This document shows, in pieces, positions 12,500 through 23,650 of a DNA stretch of 64,000 bases. The notes under the pieces are model-generated. The model worked only from the letters and a program-made list of their open reading frames with translations, was not told the origin of the DNA and did not search any database. Position 1 is the stretch's first letter. Each line of letters opens with the position of its first letter. Position numbers and translations under genes: made by a program. Source of the stretch: Dendrobium chrysotoxum (Eukaryota > Streptophyta > Magnoliopsida > Asparagales > Orchidaceae); NCBI GenBank assembly GCA_019925795.1, contig CM034312.1, positions 77,813,528 through 77,877,527 on the forward strand. The letters run 5' to 3'.

Positions 12500-14830
12500 G
12501 ATGATGATTATATTGTTGATGATGATTTTTTTTTGTTTATTATGATGATATGTCCTATTTTTGTTTTGCTCCTTACGGTGCATAACAATTTTGTTAAAAG
12601 ACATATCCATTTAATAAAGGTTCTGAAAGTGGAATCTTGTTGATAGTAATAATGCTGGTACGAATATCAATTTTAGTGTAGATAGTTTCAATTTTCTATT
12701 ACACTCTCTTCTTTTTGAACGCATAATGGTTGGTTGATCTTTTGGTCTTATGCATACAATAGTTTTGATCAATAATTTGTTGAATAATTTGATTATTCAA
12801 ACCTAAATTTGATCAGCATAAATCTGATCATTTTTCTTCTTGTTGTTTACATAATTAAATCATATTTAAGAGCAATTCAGTTTATCAGGAATGGATAGAT
12901 GCATTGCATGAAGAATTGGCAACTGAAATGAGAGCTAAAGATATATTTTTTTACGGCAATAATAACTACTTGGAAAGTAAAACTAAATGATTGATCTCAT
13001 ATTTTATATAATCATCAAATGTTGGGACCCTCATTTAAGAGGATTTCACTCTTGTCAAATTGAAGATTGAGATGAGTGAAAGCTATATACCCAACTTCCT
13101 TGTTTGTCATTTAACTTTGCTTGGTAACTAACATTTTCCCAACACCTTTTCATGACTGCCTTCAATAGTAACTTGAAGTATTCGAGAACATCTTTCACTT
13201 ACAAAATCCATCCTATTGTAACTCGCTCTGCAAGACCAACTCGCATCCTGCATGCTACCCACTATCATTTACATTTCTTCTCTTATTTCTGAGCAATTGC
13301 TCAGCTCATTATCACTAATCACCCTAACAATTCATCTACCTAACATCGCTTTTGACTTAACATACGCACATCAAGCCTTGACTCCACCTCCTCCTCCCAA
13401 ACACATCCATGAAAACAATCCCTTACCTGCTACTTCTTCATCCAATAATGTACTCATCCAGCTATCTAACTAATTCCAATCACCTGTCACGAATCTACCA
13501 ATTCTTTCTTAACTATAGCAAATAAGATTACACATTAGATTTCAATAATTATTGAATCTAATTCAATGCCGAATGTTTCTATGTTAGAGGCAAATCTCAA
13601 AGCCTATTGTGAAGCTTTATGAATTTCTTGATATGTAACCATGAAATTAATTTTAACAAAAGAACATGATGTGGCTGAGATGAACAAACTATACTTGGAA
13701 GATATTCCATAAATACAAAAAACCACCAGGGAATATTATGCAATATATAATTTCAATATGGTTGGTGATTATTGAATAAAATATTACCAAAAGGTTCTAA
13801 ATGAAGTAGTTAAAGAACCGTTCAATTTAATATGTAAATGCTGCCCAAGATCTCATCAAATCTAATATTATGCCACATGCTCAAACCAATCATGCATTTT
13901 TGATGAATGTTAACGAAAGTGTAAATGAATGATGTATATTGGTTTGTTGAGAAAAAAAAAAAAAAGGAAAATTTCACATTTAAATACACACACTCCAATT
14001 GCCAAGAGTCAACTAACTCCAACAATAGCACTACCTTATTCTCCTTATATGTTTAAGCATAAGTGCGATGATATGATTCAGCGTAATAATTATGTGTTTG
14101 CAGATGTGTTAGCTTATACAGAGATTTTTAACAGACTATGTTATTGCACCTAAGTTTAAAGAGTCTCCAATAAATTTTTTTGCTACCCCCTAATGCTTAA
14201 ATATGAAGATACATATATCACAAGAATCAGATTACTCCAATATCACACCAATATCATAGTGAGTTTGATGGTAATGCCGTGAGAATATGGGATATCTACG
14301 TTATTGATCAAGTATGACTAAAATATACCTTATAAGGCTCACTGCTCTGTTTTCAATGAACATAATTGTAACTGCAATCAAAGAGCTAATATTTCACAGT
14401 ATCCATTCTATGTCAAATTCCACTCAATTGCACTATTTGCACAAAACAACATCCGAGTCCATTGATGGTAAAACCTGCAATAGTTGAATTTTACATCATC
14501 ATAGAATGTAATCACTGTGAAATAAGTATCTTCACTAAACAAAAGAAACAAAATTTCAACCATTTTGTAATCATCATCAAATTCCTCCATCCAATAAACA
14601 AATTCACGCCCCTTTCCAGTAACTATGTGAAGCAAAGGAGCTTTCAACTTGGATAAATTAAGAGAAAATCTTAAATAAATAAATCACAGTCTCTTAATCG
14701 TTGCCACCACTCGTGTCCAGGTAAATGGTCATAAGATTCGAATCTAAATTATCTGATAAGCATCACTGACTTCAACATATAACTAATTAAAGTAAGAGCA
14801 GGAAGGAAAAAAGGCTATCAATTCTAAGAT
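12500..14830. other. CAF1-pseudogene 3' flank and intergenic DNA (unit A)
   Basis: About 12545-12730 is CAF1 3'-flanking sequence, homologous to 17380-17570 behind the intact gene. The rest, to 14830, is non-coding and is matched by 40730-43045 in unit B. A proline-rich frame (13252-13473) is open in both units, but nearly all differences between the two copies change the amino acid, so it is unlikely to be a gene. Confidence 0.55.
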
Positions 14831-14835
14831 ATGTC

Positions 14836-15400
14836 TTAATAGTTACCAGGAAGGAGCTTGTCCCAGCTTAGCATATACTCAAGTATTTGCTCACATTCCC
14901 TAGTATCATTCAGGAAGCCCTGTTGTATTTCCTCTTTAATCATTTCATTCCACTTTCGATCATCCATGTTGAACAATTCGTCGTTCATCATCTTCTTCTC
15001 CGCGTACTCACGAGCATTATAGAGGTCATGCATCAATCTCCTCGTCGGTTTCGTCGAGTTCCTCGAAGTTGGATTCGAACTCGGCATCGTTGACGTCCTC
15101 AAGCGGCACCATCCGGTCTGTCTCTTCGTGCTTCGTAGAAAGCCCTCGCTTCAATATAGCCTCCATAATCCACATAAGTATTTGCTCGTCTCGTTTGAAG
15201 TATTGCTCGATCAGGCTATTTAGCTTTGTAAGGAGATCAAAGGGGGGGAAAGAAAATCAGAAATTTGTAGCTAATAGGAGAACGAAGGATGGCGAGGGTA
15301 GAGTTTACCCTTGTCGCTGACATCTTTTATAGCGAGATCAGCCTTCGTGGAATCATCAATGGAGGAAGGGGAAGAAAATGTGGCACAGTCAGATGCACCA
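14836..15400 (-). pseudogene. Fragment of a mitochondrial ribosomal protein mS35-like gene (unit A)
   Basis: On the minus strand, a short exon end (about 15400-15309) is followed by a GT-AG intron of 85 bp (15308-15224) and an exon starting at 15223. The exon carries motifs I recognise from the plant mitochondrial small-subunit protein annotated S24/S35 (mS35): a FESNFEELDETDEEID block, then LYNAREYAEK, FNMDDRKWNEMI and CEQILEYMLSWDKLLP. A 4-bp insertion (GCAT, about 15026-15033) breaks the frame between EEID and LYNAR. The reading frame then ends in non-homologous codons just after DKLLP, so the C-terminal half of the protein is missing. The family call is from memory of the motif pattern. 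Confidence 0.65.
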
Positions 15401-16471
15401 TTGTGGAAGAAAAATTAGTAATGCATTTTGAAGATTTATTTTGAATAATATAAAAATTTAAAAATTAAATTTGAAGTAGTTCATTATAAAGATTCAAGTG
15501 TTATCAATCAAGAAAATCTATGTTGAGTTGTCTTTTGATGATTTTTTTCTTATTCTCTGTTGGAAATTTTTAATTTGTTTTTTATATTGTTCTTTGCAAA
15601 ATAATTTTTCTATATATTATTTTTAGCTTAGTAATTCTCTTATATTGGAGTTTTGGGTTGCATATCCAATGAAGGATAAGTATTTTTACAACACTTGGCT
15701 AATAAGAAGAGTTTGATGATTGTTATGATGTCTCAAACTACTCTTAGAATGAAATGATTTGACTAATTGTTTCAAGTTGTTAAGGTAATCCTAATGCAAG
15801 TGGGATGGTGTTGGGTGTGGGCATAGATCATTGATATGATAAAATTGGTGGATGGGTGGCTCTCTTAAGTGCCTATGAGAGTAAGGATATATTTGGTAAA
15901 GTTTTATTTCGAGTGAAATTTAGGGTTGGGAAGATGTTGGTGGTCGACCATCCCAATTCCAGCAACTAGCCAAAATCTGGAGTCGTAGGTTCTACGCAAT
16001 ATAACTTCTTCCCTAGAAACCCAAATGACATGAAATAAAAACTAAATTTTCATAAATCATGAAGCTTCATCGTTTCTGGAATATTTTATAGCTTGATGTC
16101 CAGTGTATAAATTAACAATATTCTTATTAACTTCAATTTCTATTAATAATAAAAACTAAATGTTTTTTAAATAAAAGTACGAATTAATTTAAGATTTTTC
16201 ATTTTTATAATTTTATTAACATAAGGTTACTATATAGTCTATTTTATTCCAAGAAGCCACAAAAATATTTTATTAACATTTTTCATTCCTTGACATATTT
16301 TTTTTTAAAAAAATAAAACTGTTACAATAACTGTCACTCAAAATTAAATTTTCAAATTTCACCTCCTCAATCTCTCAAATTGTGAACGAGGCTTTTCAAA
16401 TTTAAAATAAAGTATTGCCGTTAGCAGAGAATCTCAAACAAAATATATGCATATCTGTATCTATATACATA
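15400..16471. other. Upstream region of CAF1
   Basis: Non-coding. The last 200 bp or so (16260-16471) resemble 11400-11620 before the CAF1 pseudogene and 44100-44320 before the gap, including the cctcaatctctcaaattgtg block. It probably carries the ancestral CAF1 upstream region. No defined operator or RNA gene is seen. Confidence 0.5.
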
Positions 16472-16548
16472 TCTATATATATATCATCCTATCGCAACTC
16501 AGAACTCATTCGACTCCCTGTTTCCAAACTTAGCGCAAGAAAGCTCTC
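16472..16548 (+). promoter_or_regulatory. Putative core promoter and short leader of CAF1
   Basis: A TATA-type run (tctatatatatat, 16472-16484) lies about 65 bases before the CAF1 ATG, leaving room for a leader of about 35-40 nt. The stretch from the TATA run to the ATG is also conserved in front of the dead copy at 11685, and its TATA part abuts the assembly gap at 44325-44344. About 200 bp further upstream (16310-16440) is also shared between CAF1 copies. The promoter role is inferred from position and conservation. Confidence 0.5.
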
Positions 16549-17358
16549 ATGGCTGCTCTTCGTCACGTCGATATCCAAAACTTCTACATCGAATGCGCCT
16601 CCTTCATCCAATTTTCTCGCCGTTGCCGCTCACCCTTCGTCTTCTTCGACACTGAGTTCCCCGGATGCATTTTCCGACACTCGAAGCATCACGCGAAGCT
16701 CTCCCCTGCCGAGCGCTACTCTGTGCTCAAACTGAACGCCGACGTCATCCGCCCCATTCAAGTCGGCCTAACTGTCAGCGACGGCTGCACCTCCACCGCG
16801 ACCTGGCAGTTCGAAATCCGCGACTTCGACCACCGGTGCCACCCGCACGCTCCCGGCTCGATCGCCCTGCTTGAGTCTTCTGGGATAAATCTTACCCGGA
16901 ATCGACAGTTGGGCATCCCCTCCACCTGGCTCGCGCGCCTTCTGCTTGACGCGGGCCTCGTCGGGGACTTCTCCAAAGCGACGTGGGTAGCATTCCACGG
17001 ATGTTATGATTTCGCTATCTTGTTCAAAGCTCTGTTTCAGCTAACGACGAGGATGCGGGTGAGGCTGCCGGAGACGATGGAGGAGTTCATGGCGCTGACA
17101 AAATGTTTTTTTGGTGGCCGCATATATGATGTGAAGTGCGTGATGAGAAGTTGTGATGGGCTTTACGGGGGACTGGAGCAGGTGGCGGAGAAGTTGCACG
17201 TGAAGCGTGCGGTGGGGAAAGCGCATCAGGCGGGATCTGATAGTTTGCTGACTTGCCAGGTGTTTCTGAGTATGAAGAAGATTTATTTCGGTCCTGGTGA
17301 TGACGGAAAGGAGAGGAAAATGCCCTCTGAAGGGCTTATTTTTGGACTTAACAGTTGA
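16549..17358 (+). CDS. CAF1: CCR4-associated factor 1 (CAF1/POP2) deadenylase, intact
   Basis: A single uninterrupted exon encodes 269 residues, the usual length for plant CAF1 proteins, which are commonly intronless. CAF1 is the DEDDh 3'-5' exoribonuclease of the CCR4-NOT complex and shortens mRNA poly(A) tails in the cytoplasm. All catalytic residues are visible: FFDTEFPG gives D34 and E36, WVAFHGCYDF gives D154, and HQAGSDSLLT gives H226 and D231. Other family blocks are RPIQVGLTVSD (68-78) and the PETMEEFMAL region (174-183). The start is the first ATG of the homologous block, and the dead copy at 11685 uses the same position. The 5' half is GC-rich with many C-ending codons. The stop codon opens a run of seven in-frame TGA triplets (17356-17376). 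An mS35-like pseudogene lies upstream and a HAK pseudogene downstream. The family assignment is firm. Whether it is expressed is inferred from the intact frame and catalytic residues. Confidence 0.93.
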   Translation: MAALRHVDIQNFYIECASFIQFSRRCRSPFVFFDTEFPGCIFRHSKHHAKLSPAERYSVLKLNADVIRPIQVGLTVSDGCTSTATWQFEIRDFDHRCHPHAPGSIALLESSGINLTRNRQLGIPSTWLARLLLDAGLVGDFSKATWVAFHGCYDFAILFKALFQLTTRMRVRLPETMEEFMALTKCFFGGRIYDVKCVMRSCDGLYGGLEQVAEKLHVKRAVGKAHQAGSDSLLTCQVFLSMKKIYFGPGDDGKERKMPSEGLIFGLNS

Positions 17359-17376
17359 TGATGATGATGATGATGA
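17356..17376 (+). repeat. (TGA)7 run at the CAF1 stop codon
   Basis: Seven consecutive TGA triplets in frame with CAF1, the first being its stop codon. It is a trinucleotide microsatellite that also works as a string of backup stops. Confidence 0.95.
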
Positions 17377-17379
17377 TAC

Positions 17380-18285
17380 GTCCTATGTTAGTTTTGCTGC
17401 TTACGGCACAAAGCAATTTTGTTATAGGGCATATCCATTTAATAAAGGTTCTGAAAGTAGAATCTTGTTGATATGTAATAATGCTGAAAGTAAATGAATT
17501 TTAGTGTTGATAGTTTCCATTTTATATTACACTCTTCTTTTGAATGCAAAATGGGCGGTTGATCGTTTGGTCATATGCATGCAATAGGTTTTTATTTTAA
17601 GTAGTTGGAAATTAAAGCCTCATTATTTCAATTTTGTGCTTGTTGTCTATCAGTTCAACAGGTTTGAGAGCTTTGATGATCTCTTTCAGTTTATAGTTGG
17701 AAATTTATGAGAAATGGATAGATGCAGCGCATGAAGAATTGACAACTGAAATAAATTTTTATTTACTACTATTATTTTACTACTTTTCAAAAAAAAAAAA
17801 GATGAAAGTTGCTTTTTAATAAAACAACTGTCTACTTTTAAAAAAAAAGAATATATTTATAATGCCTATAACATCTTCATAAAAAAGTTGATTTTCTCAT
17901 AATAACTTCATAACTATTTTTATAAAATGTTACAATCATCTCAAATAAACCATTAGCTAGACTCTAATGTCTTTAGTCATCATACAAGCACCAACTATTA
18001 GTATGCTAACTTGAAACTAAATTCATCTAGTAAGAAATCACTGTTCCTTGACAACCTTCTAAATATATTAAAAATCAAACATTGGGTTCCTAGAATCAAA
18101 CAATTGCTAGAGAATGCAAAATGTAATTGAATTGGTTGATTTCCTTTTTCATATTGAAGTGAATCAAAATTGATGAGGATCTTATCAAAGGATGTAAGAG
18201 CCTGTATTTGAATGCCTTTCTTAACATTTTTTTTCTCATCTCTAACTCTTCTCCTTAGCTGACTCCATATAGTAGGATAATAAAT
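17380..18285. other. CAF1 3' flank and MITE-like debris
   Basis: 17380-17570 is the CAF1 3' flank shared with the other copies. 17760-17955 looks like the right half of a MITE of the family listed at 63752-63969 (end block atctcaaataaaccatta, matching the tttatttgagat start at 18886). No gene is seen. Confidence 0.45.
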
Positions 18286-18338
18286 TCATATAGCCGACCC
18301 CACGTATTGGGATAAAGGCTTGATGTTGTTGTTGTTGT
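18286..18338 (+). mobile_element. 3' end of a plant SINE
   Basis: The block with atagccgaccccacg and gggataaaggcttga followed by (ttg)n is the 3' tail of a widespread plant SINE family. No tRNA-like A or B box is present upstream, so the copy is 5'-truncated. The reverse-complement counterpart is at 30067-30131. Confidence 0.65.
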
Positions 18339-18877
18339 GTCTAATTCTTCACCTTAATCTTCGGAACCCTCTCTTTAAGGGTAGCCACCAGAACGCAAAT
18401 CTAGAATTGTATTTAGTGACCCCCAAAATCAATTAAACTCAGCATAAGCTAGATAAAAGTCATTTGCCGACGTAAACAGTGTAAGATAACCAAAATATCA
18501 CATTTTAACATTTTGTCCATCAATATATTTTATTGATGATGTGACATCACATTAGAACTCTAATTTGTGTGAAATAGGATGGTTTGGTGATCTATTTTAA
18601 CAAAACAAGAAAATACTATATTTTGGATATCCAAATCATTTAATTAGCTAATTGAAGTTTAAATATTAATTAGAAAAGATTTAAATCTATATATTTAGCA
18701 ATTATTTGATTTTTTTTCATAATGCCTAAACCTCTAATAAATACTAAATTATTAAAGTGTATATGATATGTTTGTAGTAAGAACATATAATAAGCAATCA
18801 AATAACTAATTCATTTTATTGAGTTTTGAGTAAGTTGTTAAACAAATAAAACAAGCTGTTCTCCAATATAAATAAGT

Positions 18878-19086
18878 GATACGGGGTTTATTTGAGATAA
18901 CTTTTTTATTGCTTTGCTTTCAAATCTCAACCATAATTTCTATTTGAGTACTATTTTTTATTTCTTTTAAGAAATTTATGTGCTATCAAGCTATTTTTTA
19001 CAACAGCTTTCGAAAAAGTTATTTTCCCTACAGTAAATTTACAACCACCTTTACAAAACATTACAGCCGCCTCAAACAGACTCTTA
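18878..19086. mobile_element. MITE-like inverted-repeat element
   Basis: The left end gggtttatttgagata and the right end cgcctcaaacagactctta are imperfect inverted repeats about 209 bp apart. It has no coding capacity and is related to 63752-63969. No clear target duplication was seen. Confidence 0.45.
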
Positions 19087-19231
19087 GTATCAAGACTTGC
19101 TCATTTATATAGTAGGTTTTAAAATTATATTTTAGCTTGTTCGATTATATAAATGAATAAATATAAGCGAGCCTTTTACGAAATAGCATCGAGTTGTTCA
19201 TCGGGTGTACTTGTTCACTTACACCCCTAAT
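19087..19231. mobile_element. Possible half of a hAT-type MITE
   Basis: The right end reads gttcacttacacccctaa, which is the inverted form of a TAGGGGTGTAAG hAT-type terminus. No matching left terminus is seen, so this is at best a truncated copy. Confidence 0.3.
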
Positions 19232-19284
19232 TGACTACCATCTAAAATGAATAATAATAATTTATTATTTAAAATCATTCATCC

Positions 19285-20966
19285 ACATGACTGTTATTCA
19301 TTTTTGTCATATTATGGTCCTCTGGTTCTCATTCACTGCCATGATTGGACTCTACAGCATCATCAAATTGTACTCATCAATCCTAAAAGCTTTGTCACCT
19401 CACTACATTTTCTACTTCTTTCAAAGAAACCACAGAAAGGGATGGGAGCTCTTAGGTGCAATTCCTCTTTGCATCACAGGTTAGTGTATTTTCCTTAATT
19501 TCCATGTATCTCTACGTAGGTGATCTCTACAAAAAAGTTATAACAAAGACTTAATTTTTCAGGAGCTGAAGCCATGTTTGCTGATCTTGGTCACTTTAAC
19601 AAGAGAGGAATTCAGGCAATATAATACTTAAGTTTAGCCTTCAATTCATTCTCTAAGAACTAAATCGTTTCATCATAGTTGCTAAACATTATAGTTTATT
19701 CTTGCAGCTTTCTTACTCATTGGTTGTGTATCCTGCTCTGATCCTTGCATACTCTGGTGAAGCTGCATTCCTGATCAAGAATCCTGATAGAATCAGCACT
19801 GCATTTTATAGCTCTATTCCTGAACCCATATTTTGGCCTATGTTTATCATTTCAACTCTTGCAGCTGTTGTTGCAAGCCAAGCCCTCATATCTGCAAGCT
19901 TCTCAATCATTAGACAATCCATTACTCTCGGTTGCTTTCCCCGTGTGACAATGATCCATACCTCAAGCAAGCATGAGGGACAAGTCTACTCTCCTGAGGT
20001 GAACTACTTTCTAATGTTTGTGTGCATTCTAATCACAGTCGGTTTCGATGGCGGAGCGGAGATCGGAAATGCATTTGGTAGGTTATTTTTGCACTTTTGC
20101 ATCACATATAAGATGTTTCTTAAGGATTATATGATAATTTTGATGATGTAGGTGTGGCTGTGATATGGGTAATGCTCATCACAACAGTGCTAATGTCTGT
20201 GTTGATGCTTGTAATATGGGACACAAACATAATTTTGGTGGTGATGTTCCTGACAGTTTATCTCAGCATGGAAGGCGTGTACATGAGCTCATTGTTGAAC
20301 AAGCTTGCACATGGAGGTTGGGTCCCCTTTGCAATCTCAGCCTTTTTCTTGGTTATCACCCTCTCATGGACATATGGAAGAAGCAAGAAGAGTCAATAAG
20401 AAGATGGAAATAAAATGAGCAAACAAGAACTAAACCATCTTGTTGAAACCAGCACTCGAGTCCCGGGAGTTTACTTCTTCTGCACTGGTCTAATGAATGG
20501 AATCCCACCGATTATTCGACATTATGTGAAGCATGTAGGCACACTCCGCCAGGTCACAGTGTTTGTTACTGTAAGAACTCTTCCAATAAGAACTATGCTT
20601 CCTGAGGAAAGGTTCATTGTCGCAAAGCTTGGCCCAGAGGGGATCTACAGATGCCTAGTTCAGTATGGTTACATGGACCAACACAGAATGGATGGAGAAG
20701 AATATGTGAGTTCAATTGTAGGGGTGATCAAGGAGATAGCTGAGAATGCTGAGCAGGTTGAGATGATGGATTGTGCATCATGCAAGGATGTGATATTTGT
20801 GCATGGTAGAATAATTCTGAATGCCAGTAACAAGAATGGGGGTTTCAGGAAATGGGTAATTAATAACTTGTACAGGTTTTTGCAGAAGAACTTTAGGTCT
20901 AATGTTGCCACTTTAAGGATTCCTCCTAGCAAGAGTTTGCAGGTGGGAATGCTTTATGAGATTTAA
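19285..20966 (+). pseudogene. KT/HAK/KUP potassium transporter, 5'-truncated with one in-frame stop
   Basis: Four exons can be read: about 19285-19479, 19563-19615, 19708-20077 and 20152-20966. Introns are 83, 92 and 74 bp, with phases 1, 0 and 1. Family hallmarks are [58 protein letters not shown], the [12 protein letters not shown] membrane segment, PEERF and a normal C-terminal end GMLYEI. HAK/KUP proteins are plasma-membrane or tonoplast K+ transporters of roughly 780 residues. Only the C-terminal 60% or so is here, and no upstream exons are visible back to CAF1. Codon 20397-20399 is TAA in the middle of the last exon, and the frame is otherwise intact on both sides. Intron 2 starts with GC instead of GT. 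It could be a recent pseudogene. A base-call error could explain the stop but not the missing 5' half. Confidence 0.88.
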
Positions 20967-21189
20967 GAGAGGATATTACTGCTGAATGTATATTTGATTG
21001 CTATGGCAATTGATGCTGAGTTTACAAGTAGACTTTCTCAAATGATTTGAGCTATCTTGGAAAAATACTCCTTAATGAACTAAATGAGGGTTTATTTATA
21101 ATTTGGGGGATTTGCATACATAACACTCAAAATATTAGCATTATATATTTAAATCTTAAATTTCACTATTTACACCATCTAACATTTTG

Positions 21190-22110
21190 TTAACAGAGTA
21201 AGCGAATCGTGGGGCGAACAATCGCCAAATCTCGTTATTGGGGATGAGGAGTAAACACCACAATGACTAAACAAGAAAGAAAGTAAAAATAGTGGAAAAA
21301 TAAAAGACACCAGAATTTAATGTGGAAAAATCCAAAATAAGGAAAAACCAAGGAGCCACACCACACCAACAAATCCACTATGAAAATTGGGAGAAATAAG
21401 TACAGATCTCTCTTCTCTCTCGCTCTCTCCTTGCTTCTCTTCTTATATGCACTGATCTCAATCTCTAACCTCTCAAAAATACAAGAGAAAGTCAAGTAAA
21501 TAACTCAAAGGGATGCAACCCTTCAAAAAAATGAGAAAGAAAACCGTCCAATTCGTCTCGCTTGGGATGCTGCGGAGCTCAAACCTTTGTCTTGATCCGT
21601 TACGGTGCCGTATATAGATTGTTACAGTGCTCTGCTCTCCATTGCTCAGCACAGGGACGCTCAAGAACATAACACAGGGGTGCTCGGGTACATAGCGTCG
21701 GGGCATTCGAGTACATTGCACCCAAACCCAAGCAGAGGGTAAACCCTCCACACCCCCCAGTGAGCACGAGAAACTTGATGTTTGAAGAAATAAAACAACT
21801 CGATTGATCAACACAATAAGATTCCACACATAGCACGCATCTGGCACATTGCTTGACTTGTCACTAATGTTACGTAAACAAATCGATGACCACTATCGGG
21901 AGCTTCCAAGCGAGGCATCGACAGGTCCATAAAAGGAAATTGCATGAAAGCTCATAGATGAGGGCATCGATGGGTCAAAGTAAGGTGCAGCTTACAGGCT
22001 AGGGCTTTCATAGGCGCAAAGTGCGGTGAGCTTCAAGGCTTGGGCATCGTCATGTCTAGTGGAGCGTGCATCAAACCAGTGCCATGGAGATAGGGTTTAG
22101 AGATTGTAAT
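21190..22110 (-). mobile_element. Copia-like LTR remnant, antisense
   Basis: Read on the minus strand, 21300-21360 holds the U5-type block typical of plant Copia LTRs, ggtttttcc followed by a ttttccac motif and a tctggtgtc end. CT-rich sequence lies beyond it. No gag or pol is next to it. Boundaries are approximate, and the short minus-strand frames inside it are not genes. Confidence 0.5.
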
Positions 22111-22600
22111 GAGAAGGTGTTATTTTTTTATTTAATTTAAATATTTTGAATGTTATTGATGTAAATAGTGATCTTCATGTGCTAACTATATAAATGTTAT
22201 GACTTGAGTGCAATGTATGTAAACCCTCCTTACATGTTTCAATATGGACATTCTAGAGGTTATATATAGTGGTCCTCAGAGGTACTTCAACAGGTGATAG
22301 AGATTGCACCATCCCATAATCAATTTTTTATTAGATAATATAGCACTAAGTGTTTGACACAACCCTTATCTGACATATGATCTAAAAAGTATTATATGTG
22401 ATGAACTCATAAGCACATTAATGACGGCAAATTGATGATTTGATTGTTGAATATGATACAAGAAATTTGAGAATATTCATCATCCCTTGAAATATATTAT
22501 AAGATTTTTAAATTAATTAATTATTTTTGAATGCATCATGCTTAAATTAAAATAAATTGATTTTATTTTTTAAATTAATTAAAAACTCAAAGAATTTTGA
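22110..22600. other. Unassigned AT-rich DNA
   Basis: No recognisable gene, repeat family or RNA was found. Confidence 0.4.
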
Positions 22601-23260
22601 GAATTGATGTTGAAGTTGTAGCATATTTGCCATAACAAAATTAGTTCAAGATATTCTGACAAAATTTGGTAGGGATGATTTCCAATTCATTTGATATGCC
22701 ATGGACTAGTATAATAAAAAGTATTCATATATTACACTTTTCTCAAACAAATCTAATTTATTTAAAATTTAACAAAATTCAGTATTTTTTTGATTTGCCA
22801 CTCTTAGTTGCCAAAAAAAAGTTTTAGATCATTGCTGACCAAAATTATTTTGATTTAAACTCTTGTCATATAAGTTATTTAATTTCCAAAAGTGGGAAGG
22901 GGGTGGGAAATTAATTCATCATTAGAAAATTTATTTGATCTAGCATGAATCTTGATGCAATCAACAAATCTTAAATTGTATGTATTTATATCTAAAACTT
23001 CAGGAGGCAGCTTTAGGATTAGTATAGCTCCATTCTCAGCAAATTTATAGTCAAATAAATGTTTTGACAAGATGAATCCAATGACACCAAAAACACCTCA
23101 ATATAAGCCCAAATGGATATCAAATTTCATTAGAAATTTCATGTAATTATTTAAGAGACCAAATAACCTTTGATTTTTATGTGCTCATAGTCAAAATAAG
23201 TATCTCGATGAGAATAATCCAATGATTTCAAAATCCATTCTTACATCATTAAGGCATTGT
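22600..23260 (+). mobile_element. Old Tat-like LTR remnant
   Basis: Two blocks, agcaaatttatagtcaaata near 23038 and tgctcatagtcaaaataa near 23182, each followed by a 'gatgaatccaatga'-like block, align in order with 46670-46890 inside the better-preserved Tat LTR. It is strongly AT-shifted, as expected of an old methylated copy. No TSD could be defined. Confidence 0.45.
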
Positions 23261-23264
23261 GATG

Positions 23265-23650
23265 CCTAAGTGATCCCATTGGACAGAGAAAGAACGCCCA
23301 CAGCCACCTTAGGACGAATTCACCTGGAACGGAACACCTGGGAGGAATATCCTTGGACGAATATTCCTTGGAATCAAACCACCACCTGAAATTAGAATTC
23401 AGGATACATAGGAGATACTCTAAAAAAGAAAAATCTTATTTTACTATAGAAAAGCTAAAAAACTGTCTTTCATTAGGAATTGCCTTCTTTATATATACAA
23501 TTTCACTACAAGCTTATAAAGCTTAGAAGCAGGCTAATGCTTACTAAAAGGCTACTAACCAATCAGAATTTTTAACAATCACACAGCACACATAAAAGTG
23601 GAAATAGGGAACAACATAAGAAATGAAATTACACTTAAGCTCCTGTGTCA
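23265..23650 (-). mobile_element. Probable LTR next to the gypsy integrase tail
   Basis: About 385 bp of non-coding sequence directly downstream (minus strand) of the integrase remnant, containing a TATA-like motif (tatatataaa on the minus strand near 23495). Its length and position fit a short gypsy 3' LTR. The termini are not confidently defined. Confidence 0.35.

Larger units (their letters stand above)
3892..16496 (+). repeat. Segmental duplication, unit A
   Basis: A block of about 12.6 kb is matched in order and orientation by unit B (31038-44344), at an offset that drifts between about 27.1 and 28.2 kb because of indels. Clear anchor pairs are 4326/31523, 5587/32700, 9094/36960, 10108/38011, 13252/41479, 14462/42678 and 16472/44325. 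Unit A contains sequence absent from B (about 7550-8740 and the CAF1 pseudogene body). It lacks blocks present in B (33145-33710, 34415-35640, 39135-40268). Confidence 0.9.

Noticed and set aside
12260..12610. 116-codon minus-strand frame
   Set aside because: Shadow of the CAF1 pseudogene 3' end on the opposite strand.
13252..13473. Proline-rich open frame conserved in unit B (41365-41694)
   Set aside because: About 9 amino-acid changes in 73 codons, with nearly every nucleotide difference replacing an amino acid; no family signature. The frame is open by chance in duplicated non-coding DNA.
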